Shown piece by piece: positions 1 to 11,235 of a DNA stretch of 64,000 nt (the first letter of the stretch is position 1; each line of letters starts with the position of its first letter). The stretch is from positions 5,890,001-5,954,000 of the forward strand of contig NZ_PHUG01000001.1 of NCBI RefSeq assembly GCF_002813325.1. Direction: 5' to 3'. The position numbers and the translations under genes are program-made. The notes below the pieces were generated by a model. That model made no database searches. It had not been told where the DNA came from and worked only from the letters and a program-made list of their open reading frames with translations. Origin of the DNA: Janthinobacterium sp. 64 (GTDB lineage Bacteria > Pseudomonadota > Gammaproteobacteria > Burkholderiales > Burkholderiaceae_D).

Positions 1-2
1 AG

Positions 3-2303
3 CTGATGCAGGGCCGCATCGACCTGATCCGCCACCAGGCGGCCGAGACGCAACGCGCCCAGGCCAGCATCGACACGGCCCAGCGCCTGCTGAGCGATGA
101 AAAACTGAGCCCGAACCAGGTAGCCGAGCTGGACCGCCAATGGCAAGTCATCAAGGCCACGCCGGAGCTGGCGACGGCCTTTGCCGCCGCGCGCGCCGCG
201 CTGGCCGCGCGCCTGGAAGCGCAAGTGCTGCTGCAGCGCGCCGTGATCGACGCCGTCGCCGCCGCGCGCGCGCTGGCCAGCAATGGCCAGTCCGCCGATG
301 AGCTGGCGCAGGCGCTGGCCCGCCTCGATGCGGACCATGCGCAGCATGCGCAATCGCCCGAGCGCGCTTCCTTGCCGAAACACCTGGAAAACGATTTCAC
401 GCAGGCGCGCGAGCAGGCGCAGTCCGCCTTGCAAGCGCTGCAGCAGCACCAGGCCGTGTTCGACGCGCGTCAGGCTGCGCTGACCGAATGGCAGGCGCAG
501 GACGCCGCCACGCTCGACGCAGAGACCCTGAAGCGCGCATGGCAAGCCCTGCCGCGCTTGCCCGAATCCAGTTTGTCCGACAGCCTGCAGCAGCAATTTG
601 CGGCCCTGCTGGCCAGCGCGCCGGCGCCCGTGCAGACGGCGGCGCCAGCCGCTGCCGCGCCTGGCGTGGTGGAATCCGCGCCGCGCAAGCCGCGCCAGGA
701 GCACGCCCCGGTATCGAAGGAAGCGACGGAACAGTTCTTCAAGACGCTCGACGCCATGGAAGCGGCGCTGCAGGATGGCTTGCTGCATGTCGCTTCCGAG
801 CACGACAAGACCTTGCGCGATAGCAAGCACGGCCGATTGACGCCGGCGCAAGCGGACCGCCTGGCCCATGTGCGGGCAGAATTCAAACGCCTGGCTGACT
901 GGGCGCGCTGGGGCGGCAACGTGTCGCGCGAGGAACTGGTCAAGGCGGGCGAGGAATTGCCGGCGCAAGAACTCCCGATGGCCGAGCTGGCCAAGAAAGT
1001 GGGCAGCCTGCGCGAGCGCTGGAAGTCGCTCGATACCTTGTCCGGCCCGGCACCGAAATCGCTGTGGGAGCGTTTCGACGCGGCCTGCAGCGTGGCCTAT
1101 GCGCCGGCGGCCCAGCATTTCAAGCAATTGGCAGAAGAGCGCCACGGCAACGCGGCCAAGGCCCAGGAACTGATCGCGGAAACGGCGGCCCTGGCCGCCG
1201 AAGAAAGCACCGACTGGAAACACGTCGCCTCCGCGTCGCAGCGCTTGCGCCAGGCGTGGACGCGCCTGGGCACCATCGACCGCAAGGAAAAGAAACGCCT
1301 GGATGCAGAGTTCGGCGCCGCGCTGGACGCCTTGTCGAAGCCGCTCGATACGCAGCGCCAGATCGAGACGGCGCGTCGCGAACAGCTGATCGTCGAAGTG
1401 GGCTTGCTCAAGCCATCGGAGCGCAACACGGTCGACATGCTCAAAGCCCTGCAAGATAAATGGCAGGAACTGGCGAAAGCCCTGCCGCTGGAGCGCCGCG
1501 CGGAACAGGCGCTGTGGCAGCGCTTCCGCGCCGCCTGCGATGATATTTTCTCCAGGCGCAAGGAAACGGCCCACGCGGCCGACCACGAACGCCGCGAACA
1601 CCTGCATGCGCGCGAAGCGCTGTGCGCCGCGCTGGAAACGGCCGTCGTGCCCGAGGGCGACGACAAGGCGCGCAGCGCCTTCATCGACCACTTGCTGCGC
1701 GACACGCGCGCCGCCTGGAATGCCACCGGTCCCGTGCCGCGCGCCAGCGAAGCGAAGATCGAGCAGCGCTACCAGGCGGCCGTCGCCGGCGTGCAAGCGC
1801 AGGCGGACGCCATCGCCGAACGGGCCGGTGCGGCCCAGGCCAATGCTCTGCGCGACAAGCTGCGCCTGGTGCAATCGCTGGAAGTTGCACTGGCTGCTGG
1901 CGGCGCCGACGACGCGCAAGCGTGGAGCGAGCGCTGGAGTGCCTTGCCGCCGCTCGACACGCAGTACGAACGCAGCCTGCAGCAGCGCTTTGCCGCCGCC
2001 CAGGCCGCGCTGGGCGAAGGCAGCGCCGCCTACGTGCAGCAATTGCAATCGAACCAGGAGCGCTTGCTCGCTGAAGTCTTACGCCTGGAAATCGTCGCCG
2101 GCGTCGACAGCGGCGCCGAATTTGCCCGCGACCGCCTGAAAATGCAGGTGGAAGTGCTGCAATCGTCGCTCAAATCAGGCCAGAAGCCGCTCACGCAAGC
2201 GTCGCAGCTGATGCAGCTGTGCGCGATTGCCGCCGTCACCGATGCGCGCACGGCCAGCCGCATCGAAACCTTGCTGCGCCGTATCGGAGGCAACGTCAAA
2301 TGA
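3..2303 (+). CDS. DUF349 domain protein, 5' end outside window
   Basis: The frame is open from the first bases (a Leu codon precedes the first ATG at 6), so the true start probably lies left of the window. The visible 765 residues are Ala/Gln/Arg-rich and almost wholly helical, with repeated units of the form W..L......LW.RF (for example around WKSLDTLSGPAPKSLWERF and DKWQELAKALPLERRAEQ) that are typical of tandem DUF349 domains. The family is widespread in proteobacteria and has no settled biochemical function; E. coli YicC-like or chaperone roles should not be assumed. It overlaps moaE by four bases (ATGA), so the two are translationally coupled. Confidence 0.85.
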   Translation: MMQGRIDLIRHQAAETQRAQASIDTAQRLLSDEKLSPNQVAELDRQWQVIKATPELATAFAAARAALAARLEAQVLLQRAVIDAVAAARALASNGQSADELAQALARLDADHAQHAQSPERASLPKHLENDFTQAREQAQSALQALQQHQAVFDARQAALTEWQAQDAATLDAETLKRAWQALPRLPESSLSDSLQQQFAALLASAPAPVQTAAPAAAAPGVVESAPRKPRQEHAPVSKEATEQFFKTLDAMEAALQDGLLHVASEHDKTLRDSKHGRLTPAQADRLAHVRAEFKRLADWARWGGNVSREELVKAGEELPAQELPMAELAKKVGSLRERWKSLDTLSGPAPKSLWERFDAACSVAYAPAAQHFKQLAEERHGNAAKAQELIAETAALAAEESTDWKHVASASQRLRQAWTRLGTIDRKEKKRLDAEFGAALDALSKPLDTQRQIETARREQLIVEVGLLKPSERNTVDMLKALQDKWQELAKALPLERRAEQALWQRFRAACDDIFSRRKETAHAADHERREHLHAREALCAALETAVVPEGDDKARSAFIDHLLRDTRAAWNATGPVPRASEAKIEQRYQAAVAGVQAQADAIAERAGAAQANALRDKLRLVQSLEVALAAGGADDAQAWSERWSALPPLDTQYERSLQQRFAAAQAALGEGSAAYVQQLQSNQERLLAEVLRLEIVAGVDSGAEFARDRLKMQVEVLQSSLKSGQKPLTQASQLMQLCAIAAVTDARTASRIETLLRRIGGNVK

Positions 2304-2773
2304 GTACCACCGTCCGTGTTCAGCACGCCGATTTTGACCTGAGTCAAGAAATCGCACAATTGCGTGCAGGCAACCCCAAGGTGGGCGCCGTCGTCGGCTT
2401 CGTCGGCACGGTGCGCGACATGAACGAGGGACTGGACGTGGCCGCCATGGAGCTTGAGCACTATCCGGGCATGACGGAAAAGTCCATCGAAGCGATCGTC
2501 GAGCAGGCGCGCGGTCGCTGGCCCCTGTCCGGCGCGCTGGTGATCCACCGCGTGGGGCCATTGCTGCCGCAGGAGCAGATCGTGCTGGTGGCCGTCTCGT
2601 CCGCCCACCGGGGCGAAGCGTTCGCCGCCTGCGAATTCATCATCGACTACCTGAAGACGGAAGCGCCGTTCTGGAAGAAGGAAGACACGCCGGAAGGGGC
2701 GCGCTGGGTCGATGCGCGCGACAGCGACGAGACGGCGCTGGACAAATGGACGGCAAAAGCAAGCGCCATTTGA
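2300..2773 (+). CDS. moaE: Molybdopterin synthase catalytic subunit MoaE
   Basis: 157 residues, the usual MoaE length. MoaE binds the thiocarboxylated C-terminus of MoaD and moves sulfur onto precursor Z to make molybdopterin in the cytoplasm. Family blocks are visible: GAVVGFVGTVRD near residue 33, the HRGEAF block, and DYLKTEAPFWKKE, which carries the conserved catalytic lysines. The start at 2300 (ATG overlapping the upstream TGA) gives the canonical N-terminus; an upstream in-frame extension to 2219 would run inside the DUF349 gene. No moaD or other moa gene is next to it, so the rest of the pathway must be elsewhere. Confidence 0.93.
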   Translation: MSTTVRVQHADFDLSQEIAQLRAGNPKVGAVVGFVGTVRDMNEGLDVAAMELEHYPGMTEKSIEAIVEQARGRWPLSGALVIHRVGPLLPQEQIVLVAVSSAHRGEAFAACEFIIDYLKTEAPFWKKEDTPEGARWVDARDSDETALDKWTAKASAI

Positions 2774-2834
2774 ATCGTACGGGCCCCACACCGTAGCTTT
2801 TGCCCAAATGCATCGGTTTTCTGCTTTGTGTATG

Positions 2835-2861
2835 CTTGAAAAGTACTTCCTCACCCCAATT
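2835..2861 (+). promoter_or_regulatory. Sigma-32 (RpoH) heat-shock promoter of clpB
   Basis: CTTGAAA at 2835-2841, a 12-base spacer, then CCCCAATT at 2854-2861. This closely matches the RpoH consensus (CTTGAA, 11-16 bases, CCCCAT-T). It lies about 35 bases upstream of the clpB ATG, the expected place, and clpB is a classic RpoH target. Confidence 0.85.
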
Positions 2862-2894
2862 TGGTTAACAACTAATTAACCGGGAGCGCTTTTC

Positions 2895-5501
<2,607 letters not shown>

Positions 5502-5512
5502 TGTCGCAAAGG

Positions 5513-5580
5513 CTGGGGTCAGACCCCCGTCATTGTCAGCGCTGAATTTTGCGTTGGCGGTGTTGGGGGTCTGACCCCAG
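5513..5580. repeat. Dispersed GGGGTCAGACC inverted repeat, copy 1
   Basis: Two perfect 16-base arms, CTGGGGTCAGACCCCC at 5513-5528 and its exact reverse complement at 5565-5580, enclose a 36-base loop. The element sits just after the clpB stop. Related palindromes occur at 42038-42107 and 53054-53083, also in intergenic positions after stop codons. It behaves like a REP-type mobile palindrome. Confidence 0.8.
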
Positions 5581-5591
5581 CGGTGAAAGCA

Positions 5592-5630
5592 GGGCGGTAT
5601 CAGGCTGGACCTGATGCCGCCCTTCTTGCT
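5592..5630 (+). terminator. Rho-independent terminator after clpB
   Basis: A 13-base-pair stem (GGGCGGTATCAGG at 5592-5604 pairing with CCTGATGCCGCCC at 5610-5622, one G-T pair) with a 5-base loop, followed by the T-rich TTCTTGCT. It ends the clpB transcript before the next gene. Confidence 0.7.
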
Positions 5631-5671
5631 ATCATCGTCACTATTTTCTGACTAATTCCGGAGGCGGTACG

Positions 5672-6793
5672 ATGGCAAACACATGGCAAGCAGGGCGGCG
5701 CATTGGAGTGGGACTGGCCCTGGCGGCGGCCGTACTGGCCTTGTCTGCGCACGCTCAGGCTCAGGAAGAGAAAGTCCTGAACATCTATAACTGGTCGGAC
5801 TATATCGGCGACGATACGATCAAGAATTTTGAGAAGGAAACGGGCATCAAGGTACGCTACGATGTTTTCGACAATAACGAAATCCTCAATGCGAAACTGG
5901 TGGCGGGCAAGTCAGGCTACGACATCGTCGTGCCGACGGCCCAGTGGGCGCGCTTGCAGATCGATGCGGGCCTGCTGCGCAAACTCGACAAGAGCAAGCT
6001 GACGAACCTGGGCAACCTGGACCAGAACCTGCAGGCCAAGCTGTCGAAGATCGACCCGAACAACGATTACCTGGTCGACTGGCTGTGGGGCTACACGACG
6101 GTGGGCATCAACGTCAACAAGGTCAAGGCCGCGCTGGGCGGCATGGCCATGCCCGACAACGCCTGGGACCTGATCTTCGACCCGAAATACGCGGCCAAGC
6201 TGAAATCGTGCGGCGTGTCCTTCCTCGACTCGCCGTCGGAAGTGCTGCCGGCCGCGCTGCAATACCTGGGCAAGCCTGCGTACTCGAAAACGGCCGCCGA
6301 CTACCAGGAAGCGGGCAAGGTGCTGCAAGCGATCCGCCCCTACGTAACCCTGTTCAGTTCCTCAGGCTACATCAACGACATGGCCAACGGTTCCGTCTGC
6401 GTGGCGCTGGGCTGGTCGGGCGACATCAATATCGCGCGCCAGCGCGCCATCGATGCGAAGAACGGCAATGTGATCCAGGTGCTGGTGCCGAAGACGGCCG
6501 CGCTGATGTTCGATACCATGGCCATTCCCGCCGACGCGCCCCATCCGACCAATGCGCACCTGTTCATCAACTACATTTTGCGTCCGCAAGTGCATGCCAG
6601 CCTGAGCAACAAAGTGTTTTACGCGAATCCAAATCCGGCCAGCATTAAATATGTACGCAAGGATATCGGCGAGAACAAGGCCATCTTCCTGTCGGATGCC
6701 GACAAGCAGCGCATGGCCGCGCCGGAAGCGACCACGGCCGATATCCGCCGCTTGATGACGCGCATCTATACGAAGTTCAAAACGGGAGTGTAA
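5672..6793 (+). CDS. Polyamine ABC transporter periplasmic binding protein, PotF-like
   Basis: 373 residues with an N-terminal signal peptide (hydrophobic stretch about 12-27, cleavage likely after AHAQAQ). The mature protein begins with YNWSDYIGDDTIKNFEKETG, the hallmark start of PotF/PotD-type putrescine/spermidine binding proteins (SBP_bac family). It should deliver polyamine to an inner-membrane ABC importer. No permease or ATPase gene is adjacent, so this is an orphan binding protein or pairs with a distant transporter. The start is supported by GGAGG nine bases upstream of the ATG at 5672. Putrescine versus spermidine preference cannot be told from sequence alone. Confidence 0.9.
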   Translation: MANTWQAGRRIGVGLALAAAVLALSAHAQAQEEKVLNIYNWSDYIGDDTIKNFEKETGIKVRYDVFDNNEILNAKLVAGKSGYDIVVPTAQWARLQIDAGLLRKLDKSKLTNLGNLDQNLQAKLSKIDPNNDYLVDWLWGYTTVGINVNKVKAALGGMAMPDNAWDLIFDPKYAAKLKSCGVSFLDSPSEVLPAALQYLGKPAYSKTAADYQEAGKVLQAIRPYVTLFSSSGYINDMANGSVCVALGWSGDINIARQRAIDAKNGNVIQVLVPKTAALMFDTMAIPADAPHPTNAHLFINYILRPQVHASLSNKVFYANPNPASIKYVRKDIGENKAIFLSDADKQRMAAPEATTADIRRLMTRIYTKFKTGV

Positions 6794-6877
6794 GACGGGA
6801 GTATAAAAACGAGGATGGCGCGAGGGACGGGCCTGTTTGGCCGTCGCTGGCGCCATGCGATAGTGCCGAGGTGAGCG

Positions 6878-7003
6878 CTACTCGTGATAGCGGTCAATCA
6901 GCTTATGGTGGCTGCCGCGCATTTCTTCGATCAGTTCAAAGGCGACGAAGCCGATGATGGCGGCGAAGATGGCGATGAAGAGAAAAACGAGGAAGGTTAA
7001 CAT
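6878..7003 (-). CDS. Small single-span membrane protein, 41 residues
   Basis: A short reading frame on the minus strand encodes 41 residues: a hydrophobic span of about 20 residues (LTFLVFLFIAIFAAIIGFVA) followed by a charged tail EMRGSHHKLIDRYHE. A purine-rich GAAAGA precedes the ATG by a few bases. The clear membrane-segment-plus-soluble-tail design argues for a real gene, but no homologue is recognised by eye and no function can be given. It lies alone between the PotF-like gene and sixA. Confidence 0.55.
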   Translation of the reverse strand: MLTFLVFLFIAIFAAIIGFVAFELIEEMRGSHHKLIDRYHE

Positions 7004-7175
7004 GGTCTTTCAGCCGCCGTTGGACGGCTGTCCGCTGGGTTGCTCAATGTGCCGGAGCAGGACTCTTGCACGTAGTTGATGCAATTAAACTCTAGCAGAT
7101 CGGCAGCGCTTTACAAGGCTGCTGAGTTGCGAACACTACGAGTATTTGTCCCAGCGCACTTTTTGCGCATTTCCC

Positions 7176-7634
7176 TTATTTCACAACCAGATCATGCGCC
7201 ATCACGGCCTTCAAATAGACGCTGACGGGGTCGCCTAATTCTCGCTGCGAGAACCACCACGCGCTGGCCTTGCGCATCTCCCAATCCTGCTCCTCGCCCG
7301 TCAGCAGCAGGGCGGCCGCCTGGCCCAAGGTCGGCTGGTGGCCGACGATGAGCACGCTTTCCTTGCCGCCGGGCCAGTTGGCCGCCTTGAGAATGTCTTC
7401 CGCCTCGGCGCCGGGCGCCAGTTCCGGCATCAGCTTGAACTTGCGCCCCAGCGCTTCGGCCGTTTGCAAGGTGCGCAGGGCGGGGCTGACGAGGATGCGG
7501 CAGTTTTCCGGTAGTTGCGAGGCCAGCCATTCGCCCATGCGGCGCGCCTGTTTCTGGCCTTTGACGGTCAGGGCGCGTTCGAGGTCGGGCAAGCCCGGCT
7601 CGGCTTCTGCGTGTCGCCACAAGATGAGATCCAT
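7176..7634 (-). CDS. sixA: Phosphohistidine phosphatase SixA
   Basis: 152 residues, histidine phosphatase superfamily. The N-terminal LILWRHAEAE carries the catalytic RH motif (His8 becomes phosphorylated) and the second catalytic His is in IVGHQPTLGQ. SixA removes phosphate from phosphohistidine in HPt domains or PTS proteins in the cytoplasm. It begins 25 bases after the ppk1 stop and is read in the same direction, so it is probably the second gene of a ppk1-sixA operon. Confidence 0.9.
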   Translation of the reverse strand: MDLILWRHAEAEPGLPDLERALTVKGQKQARRMGEWLASQLPENCRILVSPALRTLQTAEALGRKFKLMPELAPGAEAEDILKAANWPGGKESVLIVGHQPTLGQAAALLLTGEEQDWEMRKASAWWFSQRELGDPVSVYLKAVMAHDLVVK

Positions 7635-7659
7635 GCTGTGCTCCTGTGTGTAAAGTTGC

Positions 7660-9753
7660 CTATTCGCCGACCTCCGCGCCCGGCGTGCCCAGTGTGTGCA
7701 TCAAATACTGCTGGGCGCTGAACGGCGTTTGCTTGCCGCGCGGCTTGCGGCGCGCGTAATGGCCCGTCGGCTCCAGTTCCCATGCATTCGTATTATCCTT
7801 CAAATACGGATTGAGGCCCTCGGCGATCACGCGCCGCTTCAGCGCCCGGTCCAGCACGGGGAAAGCCACTTCCACCCTGCGGAACAGATTGCGGCTCATC
7901 CAGTCGGCGCTGGCCAGGTAGACATCGTGCGCCAGATCGTTGCGGAAGTAATAGATGCGGCTGTGTTCAAGGAAACGGCCGATCACGGAACGCACCTTGA
8001 TGTTTTCCGACAGGCCAGGCACGCCCGGCTTCAGGGTGCAGGCGCCGCGCACGATCAGGTCGATCTTCACGCCATCGGTCGAGGCCGCATACAGGGCGCG
8101 GATCACGGATTCGTCGACCAGCGCGTTGACTTTCACGATGATGCGTCCGCGCCGTCCCGAGCGGGCGATCTTCGCCTCGTTGCGGATGGCCTTGATGATC
8201 TCGCTTTGCAGGCCGAACGGCGCCAGCCACAAATGGTTCAGGTTGTGCGGCTTGGTCAGGCTGGTCAGGTGGATGAACACTTCATTGACTTCCACGGCCA
8301 GATCCTGGTTCGCCGTCAGCAAGCCGAAGTCCGTGTACAGCTTGGTGGTCGTGGGGTGGTAGTTGCCGGTGCCCAAGTGGGCGTAGAAGCGCAGCGCGCC
8401 TTCCTCGCGGCGGATGACGAGCGCCACCTTGGCATGGGTCTTCAGTCCCACGACGCCGTACACGACCTGTGCGCCCGCTTGTTCCAGCTTGTCGGCCCAG
8501 TTGATATTGGCTTCTTCGTCGAAGCGCGCCATCAATTCCACGATAACGGTCACTTCCTTGCCCATCTTCGCGGCCGTGATCAACGATTCCATCAGGTCCG
8601 AGTTCATGCCCGTGCGGTAGATCGTCTGCTTGATGGCGACGACGGACGGATCGTAGGCGGCGCTGCGGATGAAGTCGATCACCGTCTGGAACGACTGGTA
8701 GGGGTGGTGCAGCAGGATGTCGTGCTTGTTCAGCGCGGCAAAGATATCGTTGCCGATGGCTTTATGGGCGAGGCCGGGGAAGAAGGGCGGGAAGCGCAGC
8801 TCCGGCTGCTTCACGTGGTCGATCATTTCCGACAGGCGCACCAGATTGACGGGGCCGTTGACACGGTACAGCCGGCTTTGATCCAGGCTGAACTGGTCGA
8901 GCAGGAACTGCGACAGTTCCGGCGGACAATTGCGCGCCACTTCCAGGCGCACCGAGGTGCCGAACTGGCGCCCGACCAGCTCGCCTTTCAGGGCCTGGCG
9001 CAGGTTCTTGACTTCATCCTCGTCCACCCACAGGTCGCTGTCGCGCGTGACGCGAAATTGCGAATAGGCAATCACCTCGCGCCCGGCGAACAGGTCCGAG
9101 ATGTGCGCATGGATGACGGAGGACAATAAACAGAAGGACACGCCGTCGCCGGAAATGTCGTCCGGCAGCTTGATGACGCGCGGCAAGACGCGGGGCGCCT
9201 TGACGATGGCGATGGCCGTGCCGCGCCCGAACGCATCCTTGCCGCTCAGCGACACGATGAAATTGAGGCTTTTATTGACCACTTGCGGGAACGGGTGGGC
9301 CGGGTCGAGGCCAATCGGTGTCAGCAGGGGGCGCACTTCGCGGTCAAAGTATTGCTTGACCCACGCGCGCTGCGCCTCGTTGCGGTCGCTGTCGCGCAGC
9401 AAATGCACGCCCGCTTCGCGCAGGGCCGGCAAGACGTCGCTATTTAATATCTCGTACTGGCGTTCCACCAGCGCATGGCATTCCTTGCCGATGCGCTCCA
9501 GGTTGGCCGCCAGGGCAGGGTGGCCCGCCAGCGTACCGCCGATGCTGCCGGCCGCCAGCAGGCTGGCCACGCGCACCTCGAAGAACTCATCCATGTTACT
9601 GCTGACGATGCACAAGTAGCGCAGGCGCTCGAGCAGCGGAATGTTCGGGTCTTCCGCCTGGGCCATCACGCGCCGGTTGAAAGTCAGTTGCGACAGTTCG
9701 CGGTCAAGCAGGATGCCCGATTTGGTCACTTCCATGTGCAGTTCAGGTTTCAT
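7660..9753 (-). CDS. ppk1: Polyphosphate kinase 1
   Basis: 697 residues, normal for Ppk1. It reversibly polymerises the gamma-phosphate of ATP into polyphosphate through a phosphohistidine intermediate. Visible blocks are the N-terminal LLDRELSQLTFNRRV segment, the catalytic-core LTPIGLDPAHPFP, the autophosphorylated-His block YAHLGTGNYHPTTTKLYTDF, and the C-terminal phospholipase-D-like half ending in SADWMSRNLFRRVEVAFP. It is transcribed away from pstS, sharing a 282-base control region with Pho-box-like repeats; this couples phosphate storage to phosphate uptake. A second Met (MEVTKSG) six codons in is an alternative start. Confidence 0.97.
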   Translation of the reverse strand: MKPELHMEVTKSGILLDRELSQLTFNRRVMAQAEDPNIPLLERLRYLCIVSSNMDEFFEVRVASLLAAGSIGGTLAGHPALAANLERIGKECHALVERQYEILNSDVLPALREAGVHLLRDSDRNEAQRAWVKQYFDREVRPLLTPIGLDPAHPFPQVVNKSLNFIVSLSGKDAFGRGTAIAIVKAPRVLPRVIKLPDDISGDGVSFCLLSSVIHAHISDLFAGREVIAYSQFRVTRDSDLWVDEDEVKNLRQALKGELVGRQFGTSVRLEVARNCPPELSQFLLDQFSLDQSRLYRVNGPVNLVRLSEMIDHVKQPELRFPPFFPGLAHKAIGNDIFAALNKHDILLHHPYQSFQTVIDFIRSAAYDPSVVAIKQTIYRTGMNSDLMESLITAAKMGKEVTVIVELMARFDEEANINWADKLEQAGAQVVYGVVGLKTHAKVALVIRREEGALRFYAHLGTGNYHPTTTKLYTDFGLLTANQDLAVEVNEVFIHLTSLTKPHNLNHLWLAPFGLQSEIIKAIRNEAKIARSGRRGRIIVKVNALVDESVIRALYAASTDGVKIDLIVRGACTLKPGVPGLSENIKVRSVIGRFLEHSRIYYFRNDLAHDVYLASADWMSRNLFRRVEVAFPVLDRALKRRVIAEGLNPYLKDNTNAWELEPTGHYARRKPRGKQTPFSAQQYLMHTLGTPGAEVGE

Positions 9754-9778
9754 ATTCTTTTGTCTTTGCAGATAGTTA

Positions 9779-9807
9779 ATTCTAGCCGTATTTCATCCGT
9801 ATTTCAT
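9779..9807 (-). promoter_or_regulatory. Probable ppk1 promoter with 11-base tandem repeat
   Basis: Reading leftward, TAGAAT (9784-9779) is a good -10 element. Immediately upstream is a perfect tandem duplication of CCGTATTTCAT (9786-9796 and 9797-9807, plus-strand reading). The 11-base periodicity and TTTCAT core are what PhoB half-sites look like, and they sit where a Pho box replaces the -35 element, although the orientation is opposite to the usual one. PhoB control of ppk1 is therefore plausible but unproven. Confidence 0.5.
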
Positions 9808-9853
9808 CGCATATGACGCGCTGTGAGTGTAATCATGAAATATGACGTAAGCG

Positions 9854-9870
9854 TGACATAAGCTGTCATA
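9854..9870 (+). promoter_or_regulatory. Secondary Pho-box-like repeat
   Basis: TGACATA (9854-9860) and TGTCATA (9864-9870) form a near direct repeat at 10-base spacing, about 100 bases upstream of the main Pho box. It could be an auxiliary PhoB site for pstS or for the divergent ppk1. Confidence 0.45.
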
Positions 9871-9952
9871 AAGCGTCGCCCGTCCTGTCATTTTTCATGC
9901 CAAAAAGGGCCATCCTCGGGGCGTAGCCAATTATTTCAGGATTTTTTACCCA

Positions 9953-9985
9953 TGTCATAAAGCTGTCATATTCGCTTGCTAGACT
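9953..9985 (+). promoter_or_regulatory. Pho box and promoter of the pst operon
   Basis: Perfect direct repeats TGTCATA at 9953-9959 and 9964-9970 are separated by four bases (11-base period), matching the PhoB box. TAGACT at 9980-9985 serves as -10, so the box occupies the -35 position as in class II PhoB-activated promoters. PhoB itself is encoded downstream in the same gene block. Confidence 0.8.
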
Positions 9986-10035
9986 GCGCAGCATTCAACC
10001 GGGACTTTGAGCCCTAACAACCCTGAGGACTTGAT

Positions 10036-11085
10036 ATGCAAATGAAGCAAATGTTCAAATTTATCGTCGTGGGTGCTTCGGCAGCGATGGCATTTTCTTC
10101 CGCTTCCGTCATGGCGGCAGATATGACAGGTGCTGGTGCTACCTTCCCGTACCCGATCTACGCGAAATGGGCCGAGACGTACAAAGCCAACACGGGCAAC
10201 GGCCTGAACTACCAGTCCGTCGGTTCCGGCGCTGGCATCAAGCAAATCAAGGCCAAGACTGTTGAATTCGGTGCCTCGGACATGCCTTTGAAAGCGGAAG
10301 AGCTGGAAGAAGCGGGCCTGATGCAATTCCCGGCCATCATGGGCGGCGTGGTCACCATCGTCAACCTGGACGGCGTAACCCCAGGCCAGCTGAAAATGAC
10401 CGGTAAAGTCGTTGGCGACATCTACCTGGGCAAGATCACCAAGTGGAGCGCGCCTGAAATCGCCGCCCTGAACAGTGGCGTCAAGCTGCCGGACACGGAA
10501 ATCACCGTGGTGCACCGCGCCGACGGTTCGGGCACGTCCTTCCTGTTCACCGACTTCCTGTCGAAAACCAACCCGGAATTCAAATCGAAAATCGGCGCTG
10601 GCTCGGCTGTGAAATGGGCCGTGGGCGTGGGCGGCAAGGGTAACGAAGGCGTCGCCGCCAACGTGCAGCGTATCAAGGGTTCGATCGGCTACGTCGAGTG
10701 GGCTTACGCCAAGAAAAACAAGATGTCGCACACCCAGCTGCAAAACAAGGACGGCAACTTCCTGCAGCCTGACGACGAAAACTTCAAGGCAGCCGCCGCT
10801 TCGGCACCTTGGACGCAAACCCCAGGCTTCGGCGTGGTCCTGACCGACCAGGCTGGCAAGAACAGCTGGCCTATCACGGGCGTGTCGTTCATCCTGATGC
10901 ACAAAGTCCAGGCTGACGCAGCCAAGGCTAAAGAAGTCCTGAAATTCTTCGACTGGGCCTACAAGAACGGCGGCGCCGCTGCTGTTGAACTGGATTACGT
11001 GCCGATGCCAGCATCGGTCGTGAAACTGGTGCAGGAATCGTGGAAAGCTAATCTGAAAGATGCTTCCGGCAAGTCGATCTACTAA
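10036..11085 (+). CDS. pstS: Phosphate-binding periplasmic protein PstS
   Basis: 349 residues with a signal peptide (hydrophobic core about 8-24, ending VMAADMTGAGATFPYP). The mature N-terminus GAGATFPYPIYAKWAETY and the phosphate-binding blocks QSVGSGAGIKQIK, FGASDMPLK and HRADGSGTSFLFTDFL are diagnostic of PstS. It captures inorganic phosphate in the periplasm for PstCAB. It is the first gene of pstSCAB-phoU-phoB-phoR and is separated from pstC by a 259-base gap with a strong hairpin, which fits the need for excess binding protein. Confidence 0.98.
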   Translation: MQMKQMFKFIVVGASAAMAFSSASVMAADMTGAGATFPYPIYAKWAETYKANTGNGLNYQSVGSGAGIKQIKAKTVEFGASDMPLKAEELEEAGLMQFPAIMGGVVTIVNLDGVTPGQLKMTGKVVGDIYLGKITKWSAPEIAALNSGVKLPDTEITVVHRADGSGTSFLFTDFLSKTNPEFKSKIGAGSAVKWAVGVGGKGNEGVAANVQRIKGSIGYVEWAYAKKNKMSHTQLQNKDGNFLQPDDENFKAAAASAPWTQTPGFGVVLTDQAGKNSWPITGVSFILMHKVQADAAKAKEVLKFFDWAYKNGGAAAVELDYVPMPASVVKLVQESWKANLKDASGKSIY

Positions 11086-11126
11086 TAAACCTACTGCGCG
11101 GCGCTATTTGCGGCCTGCGATGCTCA

Positions 11127-11142
11127 CTGTGCTAAAGCACAG
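11127..11142 (+). repeat. Small hairpin after pstS
   Basis: CTGTGC, loop TAAA, GCACAG form a perfect 6-base-pair hairpin about 40 bases after the pstS stop. It has no T-run, so it is more likely an RNA-stability structure than a terminator. Confidence 0.45.
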
Positions 11143-11235
11143 CTCCGCTTCTCAGCCACAACTAGTTGCCGCTCGCTACGGTTTATTCAAGCAAGAATGT
11201 CCTTGTCCCCGCCAGCAGCACGGCGGGGCAGGGAG

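Noticed and set aside
7696..9129. 477-codon open frame opposite ppk1
   Set aside because: Antisense to ppk1, with no ribosome site or domain.
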